A stretch of 64,000 nucleotides of DNA from Aliivibrio_A sp016764915 (GCA_965224595.1 OZ245057.1:434001-498000), one strand, 5' to 3'; positions 1 through 10,148 are shown, counted from the stretch's first letter. Notes: a model not told the origin generated them from the letters alone. Numbers and translations: made by a program.

Positions 1-1
1 G

Positions 2-2068
2 CTCACTCACTTAGGATTGGAAACTCATATTGTTGAATTTGCCCCTCGCTTAATGGCCGTACAACTCGATGACGGTGGTGGTAGGTTACTGCGTCGTAAA
101 ATTGAAGAGTTAGGTGTTCAGGTTCACACCGAAAAGGCCACCAGTGAAATCATTGAAGGGGAAACGTGTCGCTATCGAATGAATTTTTCTGATGGCAGTT
201 TTTTAGAAACCGATACCATCGTTTTCTCGGCTGGCATTCGACCACAAGATGAATTAGCACGTCAATTTGGTCTAGATATTGGCGAGAGAGGCGGCATCGT
301 TATCAATGACCACTGCCAAACAAATGTTGAAAATATCTACGCCATTGGTGAGTGCGCACTGTGGCAGAATAAAATTTTTGGCTTAGTTGCACCTGGTTAT
401 CAAATGGCAAAGGTGACAGCATCACACATTAGTGGTGGCGATGCCTGTTTCACTGGTGCTGATATGAGTACTAAATTGAAACTGCTTGGGGTTGATGTGG
501 CCAGTATTGGTGATGTTCACGGTAATACTCCCGGCGCCCAGTCATACACCTATAACGATGAGATAGAGCAAATCTATAAACGTTTGATCGTCTCTGCTGA
601 TGGTAAGAAGATCGTCGGCGCAGTGCTTGTTGGTGATGCTGAGGCGTATGGCACGTTACTGCAAACCCTATTAAATGACATGACTCTGCCTGAAAACCCA
701 TCCGTATTGATTCTGCCTAACCATGGGGATGAAAGTGCCAGCAGCGGCTTAGGCATTGATGCTCTGCCAGATAGTGCTTCTATCTGTTCATGCTTTGATG
801 TGGCCAAAGGCGATATTAAACAAGCGGTCGCTGCAGGTTGCACCACAATGTCTGAGCTTAAGACGTCCACTAAAGCATCCACTGGCTGTGGTGGCTGCTC
901 ATCACTGGCAAAACAGGTGTTGGAATCCGAGCTGTCTAGTCTAGGATTTGAAGTGAAAAGTGATATATGTGAACACTTTTCCTACTCTCGTCAACAACTT
1001 GCCGACATCATCCGAGTCAAAAAAATTACCCAGTTTGATCAACTTCTTGAGAGTCACGGTCAAGGATTGGGCTGCGAAGTGTGTAAACCGGCCGTAGGTT
1101 CTATTCTTGCCTCATATTGGAATGACTATGTACTTAACGATCAGCACCTGGAACTGCAAGATACCAATGACATCTACTTGGGCAATATGCAAAAAGATGG
1201 CACCTATTCGGTTGTTCCTCGAATTGCAGGCGGCGAAATCACCCCTGATAAGTTAATCATATTAGGGGAAGTTGCCAAACAATTTGACCTCTATACAAAA
1301 ATTACTGGTGGCCAGCGGGTTGACCTATTTGGTGCTCAACTGCATGAGTTACCAACCATATGGAAAATCCTGATTGATGCTGGTTTTGAAACTGGTCACG
1401 CCTATGGCAAGTCAGTACGCACGGTTAAATCGTGCGTTGGCAGTACTTGGTGTCGATATGGTGTCAACGATAGCGTCGGTTTTGCCATTGCTATCGAGAA
1501 TCGCTACAAAGGATTACGCTCGCCTCATAAGCTTAAGTTCGCTGTCTCTGGTTGTACACGAGAATGCGCTGAAGCTCAAACCAAAGATGTTGGCATTATT
1601 GCCACCGACAAAGGTTGGAACCTCTATGTATGTGGTAATGGTGGCATGCGTCCTCGTCATGGAGATCTGTTTGCCACCGATCTGAATGATCAACTACTGC
1701 AAAAATACATTGATCGCTTCTTGATGTTCTATATACGAACTGCAGATCGTCTGCAACGAACCTCCGTATGGCTTGAGAATTTAGATGGCGGCTTAGAATA
1801 TCTCAAAAAGGTGATTATCGAAGACAGTTTGGGGATTGCCAATGAACTTGAAGCCGAGATGGCCCATAACGTGAAAAACTACCAATGTGAGTGGAAAACC
1901 ACCATTGAGAGTCCTGAAAATCTCAAACGTTTTCAGCACTTTGTTAATAGCAGTGATACTGATGACAACCTGTCGTTTATGACCACTCGAGACCAGCGAT
2001 TTCCTCACCAGCCAAAAAGCCAGAATATAATCGACAGCGTTGATTTAACAAACTCATTGATAGGATAA
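2..2068 (+). CDS. nirB: Nitrite reductase [NAD(P)H] large subunit, 5' end missing
   Basis: Cytoplasmic reduction of nitrite to ammonium with NAD(P)H, together with NirD. The reading frame is open from the left edge, so about 160 N-terminal residues of a protein usually near 850 residues lie outside; the TTG at 17 is internal, not a start. Visible parts in order: end of the FAD/NAD(P)H oxidoreductase domain, a BFD-like [2Fe-2S] region (CSC near 790, CGGC near 890), and the siroheme/[4Fe-4S] domain with the SCVGSTWC motif near 1440 and SGCTRECAEA near 1555. The stop is 3 bases before nirD, whose ribosome site lies in the nirB tail. Identity is secure. Confidence 0.97.
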   Translation, partial: LTHLGLETHIVEFAPRLMAVQLDDGGGRLLRRKIEELGVQVHTEKATSEIIEGETCRYRMNFSDGSFLETDTIVFSAGIRPQDELARQFGLDIGERGGIVINDHCQTNVENIYAIGECALWQNKIFGLVAPGYQMAKVTASHISGGDACFTGADMSTKLKLLGVDVASIGDVHGNTPGAQSYTYNDEIEQIYKRLIVSADGKKIVGAVLVGDAEAYGTLLQTLLNDMTLPENPSVLILPNHGDESASSGLGIDALPDSASICSCFDVAKGDIKQAVAAGCTTMSELKTSTKASTGCGGCSSLAKQVLESELSSLGFEVKSDICEHFSYSRQQLADIIRVKKITQFDQLLESHGQGLGCEVCKPAVGSILASYWNDYVLNDQHLELQDTNDIYLGNMQKDGTYSVVPRIAGGEITPDKLIILGEVAKQFDLYTKITGGQRVDLFGAQLHELPTIWKILIDAGFETGHAYGKSVRTVKSCVGSTWCRYGVNDSVGFAIAIENRYKGLRSPHKLKFAVSGCTRECAEAQTKDVGIIATDKGWNLYVCGNGGMRPRHGDLFATDLNDQLLQKYIDRFLMFYIRTADRLQRTSVWLENLDGGLEYLKKVIIEDSLGIANELEAEMAHNVKNYQCEWKTTIESPENLKRFQHFVNSSDTDDNLSFMTTRDQRFPHQPKSQNIIDSVDLTNSLIG

Positions 2069-2071
2069 ATT

Positions 2072-2404
2072 ATGACTTCGTGGACCAATATTTGTAGGAA
2101 AGAAGAGTTAGCTCCTAATGCTGGCGTTTGCGCCCAATTTGATCAACAGCAAGTCGCCATTTTCTACTGCCAACGACAGCAGAGCCTGTATGCAGTATCA
2201 AATTACGATCCGATTGGGGAAGCCAATGTAATTTCAAGAGGCATAATGGGTTCGATCGATGATCATACCTATGTCTCATCGCCTCTGTATAAACAACATT
2301 TTCACCTTAAAACAGGGGTTTGCCTTGAGAATCCAGAGCATAAATTAACCATTTATCCGGTGCGCATTATGGACGATTACATTCAGCTCAAAAAGGCCAG
2401 TTAA
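2072..2404 (+). CDS. nirD: Nitrite reductase [NAD(P)H] small subunit
   Basis: Small partner of NirB, 110 residues, the usual size for this family. It has the Rieske-like fold family's C-terminal pattern (SPLYKQHFHLKTGVCLE), but the Cys/His pairs that would bind a Rieske cluster are absent, as is normal for NirD. It starts 3 bases after nirB and is certainly co-transcribed; AGGA just upstream of the ATG, inside the nirB end, serves as ribosome site. The pairing of nirBD with a nitrate/nitrite transporter downstream points to nitrogen assimilation or nitrite detoxification. Confidence 0.95.
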   Translation: MTSWTNICRKEELAPNAGVCAQFDQQQVAIFYCQRQQSLYAVSNYDPIGEANVISRGIMGSIDDHTYVSSPLYKQHFHLKTGVCLENPEHKLTIYPVRIMDDYIQLKKAS

Positions 2405-2455
2405 CTGAGTTCAACAACTCCAATTAATCACCTCGATAATTACAAGGACGTTATC

Positions 2456-3928
2456 ATGAGTACCTCCTCATTCAATCTTTTTGCTTTTAGCGGCAAAATG
2501 AAGATTCTACACCTCAGTTGGATGGCTTTTTTTATCACTTTCATGGTGTGGTTTAACTTTGCTCCACTATTACAGGCTGTTAAAGAGACATTAGGGCTGA
2601 CGACCGAGCAGGTAAAAACCCTGTTGATTCTTAACGTTGCCATTACTATTCCAGCACGAGTCATCGTTGGGTCATTGACCGATAAATATGGTCCGAAAAT
2701 AGTTTACTCGGCACTGTTAATTTCATCCTCAGTGCCTTGTTTCGTCTTCGCTTTTTCTGAAAACTTTGTTCAAGCGGCCATAGCACGGTTTGCTCTTGGC
2801 TTTATTGGTGCCGGTTTTGTCATTGGTATCCGTCTCGTTTCTGAGTGGTTTCCACACAATGAATTAGGCACAGCGGAAGGCATCTATGGTGGCTGGGGCA
2901 ACTTTGGCTCTGCTGCTGCAGCGTTCACACTACCCACCGTCGCACTTCTTTTAGGTGGTGATGATGGGTGGAGGTATGCGATGGCATTAACCGGTATTAT
3001 TAGCTTAATATTTGGCTTTATTTTCTACTTTAATGTCTCTGATACGCCAAAGGGGTCAACCTATTTTAGACCAGCTAATCTAACCGCGATGGAAGTGACC
3101 TCAAAAAGCGATTTCTTTTTGCTGCTCGTGATGAAACTGCCAATGTATGCCGCCCTTGCACTTCTTGCTTGGAAGTTGTCACCCGCCAACATTTCGATGA
3201 TCTCTATTAATGCAACTTATACGCTTTATGCCAGCTTAGTGTTGTTGTACCTCTACGAGTTGTCGCAAGTTTGGAAAGTGAACAAATCCATTTTCAAACA
3301 ACCCGTCGAAGAGATCCATCAGTACAAATTCAAGCAAGTTGCCGTACTGAATATACTCTACTTTGCCACCTTTGGTTCAGAGTTAGCCGTGGTTTCCATG
3401 CTGCCACTGTTCTTTTCGGAAACCTTTTCATTAAGCCCTGTAGTTGCAGGTATGGTCGCTGCATCCTATGCATTTATGAACCTGATCTCAAGGCCAGGAG
3501 GCGGTTGGATATCCGATAAATGTGGACGTAAACCAACGTTGCTCATTTTAACCGCAGGTTTAGCTCTGGGTTATCTGCTTATGGCACAGATAACGTCAGA
3601 GTGGACTTTATGGCTTGCTGTCGCTGGCGCAATGGCATGTTCATTCTTTGTGCAAGCGGGTGAAGGGGCAGTATTTGCTACCGTTCCATTAATCAAACGT
3701 CGCATGACTGGACAAATTGCAGGTATGACAGGTGCGTATGGTAATGTCGGTGCCGTGGTGTACTTAACCGTGTTGTCATTTGTTAGCTATCAAACTTTTT
3801 TCTATGTGATTTCCGCGACTGCAGTGGTTGGATTTGCTACGTTGATCCTAATGGAAGAGCCAACAGGACAGATGGCGGAGATAAACCAAGACGGCAGCGT
3901 GACGCTAATTGATGTGGCCAGTCAATAG
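2456..3928 (+). CDS. NarK/NasA-family nitrate/nitrite transporter (MFS)
   Basis: Inner-membrane major facilitator of the nitrate-nitrite porter family, 490 residues, about 12 membrane segments. The family's substrate-binding arginines are recognisable in IPARVIVGSLTDKYG (helix 2) and the pseudo-symmetric LISRPGGGWISDKCG in the second half. The glycine-rich nitrate signature is seen as GGWGNFGSAAAA in the first half and GAYGNVGAVVY in the second. The central loop (near residues 250-280) is longer than in short NarK proteins. A good ribosome site (AAGGA) precedes the ATG. It follows nirD by 51 bases, so it is likely in the same operon and feeds nitrate or nitrite to assimilation. Confidence 0.93.
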   Translation: MSTSSFNLFAFSGKMKILHLSWMAFFITFMVWFNFAPLLQAVKETLGLTTEQVKTLLILNVAITIPARVIVGSLTDKYGPKIVYSALLISSSVPCFVFAFSENFVQAAIARFALGFIGAGFVIGIRLVSEWFPHNELGTAEGIYGGWGNFGSAAAAFTLPTVALLLGGDDGWRYAMALTGIISLIFGFIFYFNVSDTPKGSTYFRPANLTAMEVTSKSDFFLLLVMKLPMYAALALLAWKLSPANISMISINATYTLYASLVLLYLYELSQVWKVNKSIFKQPVEEIHQYKFKQVAVLNILYFATFGSELAVVSMLPLFFSETFSLSPVVAGMVAASYAFMNLISRPGGGWISDKCGRKPTLLILTAGLALGYLLMAQITSEWTLWLAVAGAMACSFFVQAGEGAVFATVPLIKRRMTGQIAGMTGAYGNVGAVVYLTVLSFVSYQTFFYVISATAVVGFATLILMEEPTGQMAEINQDGSVTLIDVASQ

Positions 3929-3952
3929 TGCTGAATTTAAAGGGGCGATAGA

Positions 3953-5728
3953 TTGATGGACACTGAAGCCATTAACAAATTAACGGTGAATATTGGCGGA
4001 TACTCTGATGCTGGCGTAAGGGACAGCAATCAAGATGCGTTTGCCAGCAAAACCCCGAGCAATGTTTCAGAGCTCAAACATAAGGGCATCGTTGCCAGCC
4101 TTGCTGATGGTGTGAGTTGCAGTAATAATGCCCAACAAGCTAGCCATATCAGTGTCACTCAATTTATTGACGACTACTACTGCACGCCGCAGAGTTGGAG
4201 TGTGAAGGAGTCAGCGGGAAAAGTTCTAACCTCTCTCAATAGCTGGTTATTCCAGCACGGCAAGCATAATGACTTACGCCATAATGGTTTTGTCAGCACA
4301 CTCAGCTCAATAATTTTCAAATCAACGACTGCGTATCTATTTCATGTCGGTGATAGTCGAATTTACCGATTTCGTGACGGGAAATTGCAGCAGTTGACTC
4401 AAGATCATACCCGCGCCCAGTATGGAAAGCGTCATTTTTTAGTTCGTGCATTGGGTATGGACTCTACTCTTGATATTGACTACCAAAAAATTAACCTGAA
4501 AAAAAATGATCTCTACTTGCTGACCAGCGACGGTATTCATGACTGTCTGACAATAGCGGAACTAACAAAATTCCTATCAGTTCTAACTCACTCAAATTCA
4601 CTGAGCTCCAAACAACTGGAAGCCTGTACCGAACAGATGGCAAAAAATGCATTGGCTGGAGGGAGTATTGATAACCTGAGTGCTCTACTCGTTCACATTG
4701 ATGAGATCCCTAATGCAAATGTCAGTGAACTGTTTTCCGAACTTACCCAATATTCCATTCCCCCTGCCTTGGTTATTGGTAATGATATTGATCACTTTAC
4801 AATCACTAAGGTGCTGTACAGCGGGCCGCGCAGTCATGTCTATCTAGCAACCAGTCACATTGATCATCAAGAGTATGTTTTAAAAGCACCATCTCTCAAC
4901 TTTGCTGATGATATTGGTTACCTCGAAGGCTTTGCCAAGGAGCAATGGGCTGGAAGAAAGCTCAATCACAGTGCTATAATGAAAATCCACCCTCGCTCTA
5001 ATGATGCTCAATTTCTCTATCATGTTTGCGATATTGTCGAGGGATGTACACTAAGACAATGGATGTACGATAACCAAAAACCCAGCTTAGACATGGTCAG
5101 AACGATCACCAGAAATATCCTCGCTGCCGTACGGGTTTTTCAACGATCAGCGATGGTGCATAGAGATTTAAAACCAGAAAACATCATGATTACCGATGAT
5201 AATAAAATCACGATCATCGACTTTGGCGCAGTTCAAATCGATGGTTTTGATGAAATTCACTGCTCGTTGACCGATGATATTCCACTAGGTGCTGTTAACT
5301 ACATTGCCCCTGAATATTTAAATGGCGAAAAAGCAAGCTCTTGTTCAGACCTTTTCTCCGTTGCAGTCATCACTTATGAACTGTTAACTGGGCATTTACC
5401 CTACAAAACGATCTCAAGCCAATCTTTATCGCGTGCACGCCACATTAAATGGAACTATCGCTCAGCAATACAGTTTAGAAAAGAGCTTCCAACTTGGATT
5501 GATGCTACCTTAAAAAAAGCCTGTCACCCCTCTGTACAGTGTCGGTATGAAGCAAAAAGTGAATTTATCACCGATCTATACACCCCTAACCCGACGTTTT
5601 TAACCGAGTTAGACACCGCCCCTCTTATTGTTCGAAATCCAACTCGTTTTTGGCAGGCAATCGCGTTTTTATTCGCTCTGATTGCGGGCTTAGAATTGAT
5701 CCTATTAACTTCATTTATAAAATTATGA
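3953..5728 (+). CDS. Bifunctional PP2C-type phosphatase / Ser-Thr protein kinase
   Basis: A 591-residue signalling protein with two opposing activities. The N-terminal half is a PP2C phosphatase: metal-binding motifs DSNQD (24-28), LADGVS, HVGDSRIY, TSDGIHD and GGSIDN are all present. The C-terminal half is a Hanks-type kinase: ATP-contacting Lys311, catalytic HRDLKPEN (403-410) and DFG (423-425) look intact. A single C-terminal membrane segment (about 568-588) anchors it with both domains in the cytoplasm. It follows the transporter by 24 bases, so it belongs to the nitrite operon and may control the transporter or an enzyme by phosphorylation. The target is not visible. ATG at 3956 is an equally good start. 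Confidence 0.93.
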   Translation: MMDTEAINKLTVNIGGYSDAGVRDSNQDAFASKTPSNVSELKHKGIVASLADGVSCSNNAQQASHISVTQFIDDYYCTPQSWSVKESAGKVLTSLNSWLFQHGKHNDLRHNGFVSTLSSIIFKSTTAYLFHVGDSRIYRFRDGKLQQLTQDHTRAQYGKRHFLVRALGMDSTLDIDYQKINLKKNDLYLLTSDGIHDCLTIAELTKFLSVLTHSNSLSSKQLEACTEQMAKNALAGGSIDNLSALLVHIDEIPNANVSELFSELTQYSIPPALVIGNDIDHFTITKVLYSGPRSHVYLATSHIDHQEYVLKAPSLNFADDIGYLEGFAKEQWAGRKLNHSAIMKIHPRSNDAQFLYHVCDIVEGCTLRQWMYDNQKPSLDMVRTITRNILAAVRVFQRSAMVHRDLKPENIMITDDNKITIIDFGAVQIDGFDEIHCSLTDDIPLGAVNYIAPEYLNGEKASSCSDLFSVAVITYELLTGHLPYKTISSQSLSRARHIKWNYRSAIQFRKELPTWIDATLKKACHPSVQCRYEAKSEFITDLYTPNPTFLTELDTAPLIVRNPTRFWQAIAFLFALIAGLELILLTSFIKL

Positions 5729-5834
5729 TGATTAATAAATAACCATGTGTTTTATATGAATATTGAATTTCATATATTTCATGTCCATAATGGTCGGTAA
5801 CAAAAACTTATCATTACGGAAACACTGGAGATTC

Positions 5835-7835
5835 ATGGATTTTACTTTTATAAAATTTAATAGTATCCGTTCACGGCTAAGTTTAATTGCTATCGTCCCA
5901 ATACTCTTAGCAACCCTCTTTTTAAGTAAACTTCTTATGCAGGTAAAGAGTGACTATTATGACGCTTTTCGTTCTCAAGAGGCCGTATCTCTATTTACAC
6001 TACTTGATCATCTAGCACATAATTTTGCTGTAGAAAGAGGATTAACTGCTGGTTTTCTAGCGGCGAAAGGGAAGAGTGATCACAGTGCGCTTAATGCCCA
6101 AAGAGATAAAGCCGATAACGCACAACAAGAGCTGCTCACATTTCAATCTGAATATCTTGACCCTACCCTAGTCAGCACTCTTATCAGTGATATAAAAAAA
6201 CAGCTACAACTCAAAGACAGTGTGCGTCAACAAGTAGACTCATTAACCTTAACACTCTCCCCTTTCCAGTTTTACAGCCATCTCAATCAACTCTCTTTAG
6301 ACAGCATTAATATCCTTCTTTCTCAAACAAACTCAAAACAATTAAAGCAGGATATGCAAGGATTACACTCGCTGTTGCAAATGAAAGAGGAGGCAGGAAA
6401 AGCAAGGGGCGCTCTCAATGGCGTATTTGCAGGGAAAAAAGCGTCACTTGACCGCTATACTAATATTAATAGCTACATTAACGCTGAAAAGATGGCGCTG
6501 CGACAAGCCCAGCTCACTCTCAATACCGCAACAGCTCAAGATTTAACGAATGCCCTCTCATCGTCAAGTTGGCAGCAAGTTGAACAGATTCAGAGTGAAT
6601 TCTTAGCTCAAAAAAATACGTTAGATGCAGTGGAAGGTCCTAAATCATCGTTTTGGTTCCCCTTAGCCACCAAACGAATTGGACAGATAAAATCAATCAG
6701 TGATCAACTCTCTTTGCAAATTACCTCACAATCAATTGCGAACATGGCGACCGCCAAAAAGAGCATTTATCTCTACCTTGCCATCGCTATACTCATTATG
6801 ATTCCGATGATCATCATTTCAATATTAAGTATTCGTGCCATCAATCGCCGAGTAGCACTCTTTAGTATTGATATTGAAAAAATCGCATCCACCAAAGATC
6901 TTTCATTAAAACTGTCTGATAATAATAATGATGAATTTAGTGAAATTGCAAAACACATTGATCACTTAATTGATAGCATGGCTAGCCCTCTAGCGTCAGC
7001 GGTTAAAGCCGCTACTCAAACTCAAAACGAGCTATCAGAATTGACTCGATTAATGAACTGTGCACTCCAAGCATCCGCGGAGAGTTATTCTCGTTGTGAC
7101 AGTATTGCAACGGCAATGACTGAGATGGCGCAAACCAGCGCTGAAATATCAGGGGTTACCAACAATGCACAGACCTCTACTGAAACGGCCGGTTCCAATG
7201 CTCAAGATTGTCTTAAGCAGTCTCGGTCATCAGCCGATGCAACTATAAAACTGCACTCCAGTATTGAAGAGACTTTTAGCCGAGTTTCTGAACTCGACCG
7301 TCAAACGCTTAATGTCTCTACCATACTCGATACCATTACCTCCGTTTCAGAACAGACAAACTTACTCGCACTTAACGCCGCCATTGAGGCAGCACGAGCG
7401 GGCGATCAAGGGCGAGGATTCGCGGTAGTTGCGGATGAAGTAAGGCAATTAGCCCAGAGAAGCCAAGTAGCCTCTGAAGATATTAGACTGTTGCTCAGTG
7501 GTATTCAATCCAACGCCAAAGCCTCTTTTGAACACATGCAAGAGAGCCGAGGTATCAGTGACCAAACCAAAGATTCTGTTTCTGATGCGATTGAATATAT
7601 CGACGCTTTGAACAACGCCGTAGATGAAATTTCTCAGTTTAATACCAGTATTGCGGCCGCTACTTTTGAACAATCTGAAACCGCAAACTCAGTCAACTCT
7701 GATCTTGAAAACCTAACGCTTCAAATGAACGATACCAACCAACTGATTACCTCAATGAACGATGAAATCGCTTTAGTACAGCGTCGTATGGTTGAGTTAA
7801 ATCAACAGATCAGTCAATTCACTCTACCTGAATAA
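5835..7835 (+). CDS. Methyl-accepting chemotaxis protein with NIT (nitrate/nitrite-sensing) domain
   Basis: Transmembrane chemoreceptor. I chose ATG 5835 because CTGGAG lies 4 bases upstream; a frame extension to 5763 is open but lacks a ribosome site. Order: first membrane helix (about 16-36), a helical periplasmic NIT-type region with the characteristic ERGLTAGFLA stretch, second membrane helix (about 311-332), HAMP, then the signalling hairpin with the near-invariant NLLALNAAIEAARAGDQGRG and FAVVADEVRQLA. The NIT assignment plus location after nirBD and the transporter suggests taxis toward nitrate or nitrite. It is 106 bases after the kinase gene and may have its own promoter. Confidence 0.92.
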   Translation: MDFTFIKFNSIRSRLSLIAIVPILLATLFLSKLLMQVKSDYYDAFRSQEAVSLFTLLDHLAHNFAVERGLTAGFLAAKGKSDHSALNAQRDKADNAQQELLTFQSEYLDPTLVSTLISDIKKQLQLKDSVRQQVDSLTLTLSPFQFYSHLNQLSLDSINILLSQTNSKQLKQDMQGLHSLLQMKEEAGKARGALNGVFAGKKASLDRYTNINSYINAEKMALRQAQLTLNTATAQDLTNALSSSSWQQVEQIQSEFLAQKNTLDAVEGPKSSFWFPLATKRIGQIKSISDQLSLQITSQSIANMATAKKSIYLYLAIAILIMIPMIIISILSIRAINRRVALFSIDIEKIASTKDLSLKLSDNNNDEFSEIAKHIDHLIDSMASPLASAVKAATQTQNELSELTRLMNCALQASAESYSRCDSIATAMTEMAQTSAEISGVTNNAQTSTETAGSNAQDCLKQSRSSADATIKLHSSIEETFSRVSELDRQTLNVSTILDTITSVSEQTNLLALNAAIEAARAGDQGRGFAVVADEVRQLAQRSQVASEDIRLLLSGIQSNAKASFEHMQESRGISDQTKDSVSDAIEYIDALNNAVDEISQFNTSIAAATFEQSETANSVNSDLENLTLQMNDTNQLITSMNDEIALVQRRMVELNQQISQFTLPE

Positions 7836-7841
7836 TAAAAA

Positions 7842-7872
7842 AGGCCTATATGGTTATATAAGCCTAGTTTTG
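7842..7872. terminator. Convergent rho-independent terminator
   Basis: Ten-base arms 7842-7851 and 7856-7865 (AGGCCTATAT / ATATAAGCCT, one mismatch) with an A run on the left and a T-rich stretch (GTTTTGT) on the right. It sits between the convergent chemoreceptor and nagZ genes and could work in both directions. Confidence 0.6.
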
Positions 7873-7891
7873 TCTAGATTATCCGTAATGT

Positions 7892-8896
7892 TTACCCATA
7901 TCTGTTTTGCCAACGATCATTAAATCTGTATATTTTTTCTGTTGCCTCTTTCCACATAGACGATGATTTCAAACTACGATAATCGTAACTGCCTCTCTTC
8001 ATTAGAGAAGCTGCTGTTGGTACACTGCTCACGGTTAAATTATCTAATACTTGTTCGCTCGACGCTCGATTATTACATAGCAACAACATATCACAACCCG
8101 CTTCAAGAGCTTGAACAGAGCGCTCTGTCGGAGACCCCATAATGGCGGCACCTTCCATATTAAGATCATCAGAAAAAATAATACCTTGAAAATCCAGTTG
8201 TTGTCTTAGAACCTCTTTTAACCAGTATGGGGAGCCACTTGCTGGTCGGTCATCATAGTTTGGATAAATAACATGGGCAGGCATCATCGCATCGAGTAGA
8301 CCTGCTTCAATCTGAGCTTTAAAAATAGTCATATCTCGCTCAAATATATTGTCTCGTTGATCATACGGGGTTTCAAGGTGAGAGTCCGCGATTACGCCTC
8401 CGTGTCCAGGAAAGTGTTTACCCGTTGTCGCCATACCTGCTTGTTTCATTCCTTGCATAAAGGCGGCACTGTAAGTAATCACTTCATCAATTGACTCCCC
8501 AAATGCGCGGCTACCAATCGCTTTGCAATCAAAGCCACGGTCTAGAACGGGGGCAAAAGTAATATCGATATCATGCGCAATCAGTTCAGCGGCTAATAAC
8601 CAACCTGCCGTTGTCGCCAACTCTTTGCCATCATTAAACATTGCATAAGACTGCGCAGGTGGAATGATCGTAAATTCATCTCGAAAGCGTTGTACTCGAC
8701 CACCCTCTTGATCAACGCCAATCAGGATTGGCCGTTTGGCGGCTTTTCGAATAGCAGCCGTTAGCGCTGCTAACTGTGCACTATCATGAAAATTGCGGGC
8801 AAACAGAATCACACCACCAGCAGTTGGATGAGCTAACATCTCTCGCTCTTGGGCATCTAACTCATAACTGTCTACATCTAACCACAACGGTCCCAT
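7892..8896 (-). CDS. nagZ: Beta-N-acetylglucosaminidase (glycoside hydrolase family 3)
   Basis: Cytoplasmic NagZ removes N-acetylglucosamine from anhydro-muropeptides during peptidoglycan recycling. Length 334 residues is normal. The family motifs are complete: GVDQEGGRVQRF near residue 60, the active-site loop KHFPGHGGVIADSH, and FSDDLNMEGAA. GGAG lies upstream of the ATG. It is divergent from anmK, which acts on the anhydro-muramic acid that NagZ action releases, so the intergenic region 8897-9030 should hold two back-to-back promoters. In many gamma-proteobacteria NagZ also makes the signal for AmpC induction; whether that applies here cannot be seen. Confidence 0.96.
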   Translation of the reverse strand: MGPLWLDVDSYELDAQEREMLAHPTAGGVILFARNFHDSAQLAALTAAIRKAAKRPILIGVDQEGGRVQRFRDEFTIIPPAQSYAMFNDGKELATTAGWLLAAELIAHDIDITFAPVLDRGFDCKAIGSRAFGESIDEVITYSAAFMQGMKQAGMATTGKHFPGHGGVIADSHLETPYDQRDNIFERDMTIFKAQIEAGLLDAMMPAHVIYPNYDDRPASGSPYWLKEVLRQQLDFQGIIFSDDLNMEGAAIMGSPTERSVQALEAGCDMLLLCNNRASSEQVLDNLTVSSVPTAASLMKRGSYDYRSLKSSSMWKEATEKIYRFNDRWQNRYG

Positions 8897-9030
8897 TTTT
8901 CACTCCAATTGATTACGCTTTAGCGCCAAATTACCACTTAGCAGAGAGTTTTAACATCCATAAGCGGAAAAAACAGCGTTTTGTTTAAATAGGTGGCAAT
9001 ATAAGCAAAACATTAAGGTAGAGTGAAGTG

Positions 9031-10131
9031 ATGCAACGTTATATTGGAATTATGTCTGGTACCAGTATGGATGGGATCGACACTGTATTAGTGGAAACTG
9101 ACGGACAACAGATCGCTTTAATACACAGTGATGCTTATCCAATGCCCACTGAAATTAAACAACAACTACTCAATATGTGCACTGGACAGGCCACTACACT
9201 GTTTGCTGTAGGCGAACTAGATAATCGTTTAGGCAACCTGTTTGCTGATGCAGTGTTGCATCTATTGCAGAAATATTCCATCGACGCTAACAGTATTACC
9301 GCCATTGGCAGCCACGGCCAAACCGTATTCCACTCTCCTGATAGTCAGTATCCATTTAGCATGCAAATTGGTGATGCTAACCTCATCGCGGCTCGCACCC
9401 AGATCACCACAGTTGCCGATTTTAGACGCAAAGATATGGCTTATGGGGGACAAGGGGCTCCTTTGGTTCCCGCTTTTCATCGAACCCTATTTGGACAGCA
9501 GGATTCCAGTTGTGTTGTACTTAACATTGGAGGTATGGCAAATATCTCTGTACTGAGAAGAGACCATCCCGTATTAGGCTACGATACTGGACCAGGTAAT
9601 GTTCTGATGGATTTGTGGATCTCAAAACATCAAAACTGCAGCTATGACAAAGATGCTTTATGGGCAAAATCAGGGAACACAAATCAATCACTACTACAGC
9701 ACCTTCTACAAGAGCCCTACCTGCAACGCACCGCGCCTAAAAGTACAGGTCGCGAGTTATTCAATATAGATTGGTTAGAAAAGATAGTTCAGTCCTGCTC
9801 AGTGTCTGCACGAGATATCCAAGCCACACTACTCGAGTTTACTGCTGTCACCATCGCTAATGAAGTGCGTTTATACGCGCAGGGTGAAAACCCAAGATTG
9901 CTTTTATGTGGAGGAGGAGCAAGAAACCCACTACTGTTTCAGCGTTTGTCGGAACTACTGCAGCAGTGGAGCGTCGAGAGTACACATGAATTAGGAATAG
10001 ATAGCGATTACATGGAAGCAATGGCCTTTGCTTGGCTTGCTCATCAAGCGATTCATAAACTGCCAAGTAATGTTCCGGAAGTTACCGGGGCAACACAGGC
10101 TGTCAGCCTCGGTGTTATCTATAACGTATAA
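9031..10131 (+). CDS. anmK: Anhydro-N-acetylmuramic acid kinase
   Basis: ATP-dependent ring opening and phosphorylation of 1,6-anhydro-MurNAc to MurNAc-6-phosphate, part of cell-wall recycling. The 366-residue protein has the sugar-kinase motifs GIMSGTSMDGID at the start, SHGQTVFH, the GGQGAPLVPAFH loop, NIGGMANIS and YDTGPGNVLMD, all as in the family. An in-frame GTG sits 3 bases upstream (9028), but ATG 9031 is preferred; AAGG and GAG stand within 20 bases upstream. Its neighbour nagZ acts one step earlier. A very strong terminator follows. Confidence 0.96.
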   Translation: MQRYIGIMSGTSMDGIDTVLVETDGQQIALIHSDAYPMPTEIKQQLLNMCTGQATTLFAVGELDNRLGNLFADAVLHLLQKYSIDANSITAIGSHGQTVFHSPDSQYPFSMQIGDANLIAARTQITTVADFRRKDMAYGGQGAPLVPAFHRTLFGQQDSSCVVLNIGGMANISVLRRDHPVLGYDTGPGNVLMDLWISKHQNCSYDKDALWAKSGNTNQSLLQHLLQEPYLQRTAPKSTGRELFNIDWLEKIVQSCSVSARDIQATLLEFTAVTIANEVRLYAQGENPRLLLCGGGARNPLLFQRLSELLQQWSVESTHELGIDSDYMEAMAFAWLAHQAIHKLPSNVPEVTGATQAVSLGVIYNV

Positions 10132-10148
10132 AAAGTACCGTTCATGAA

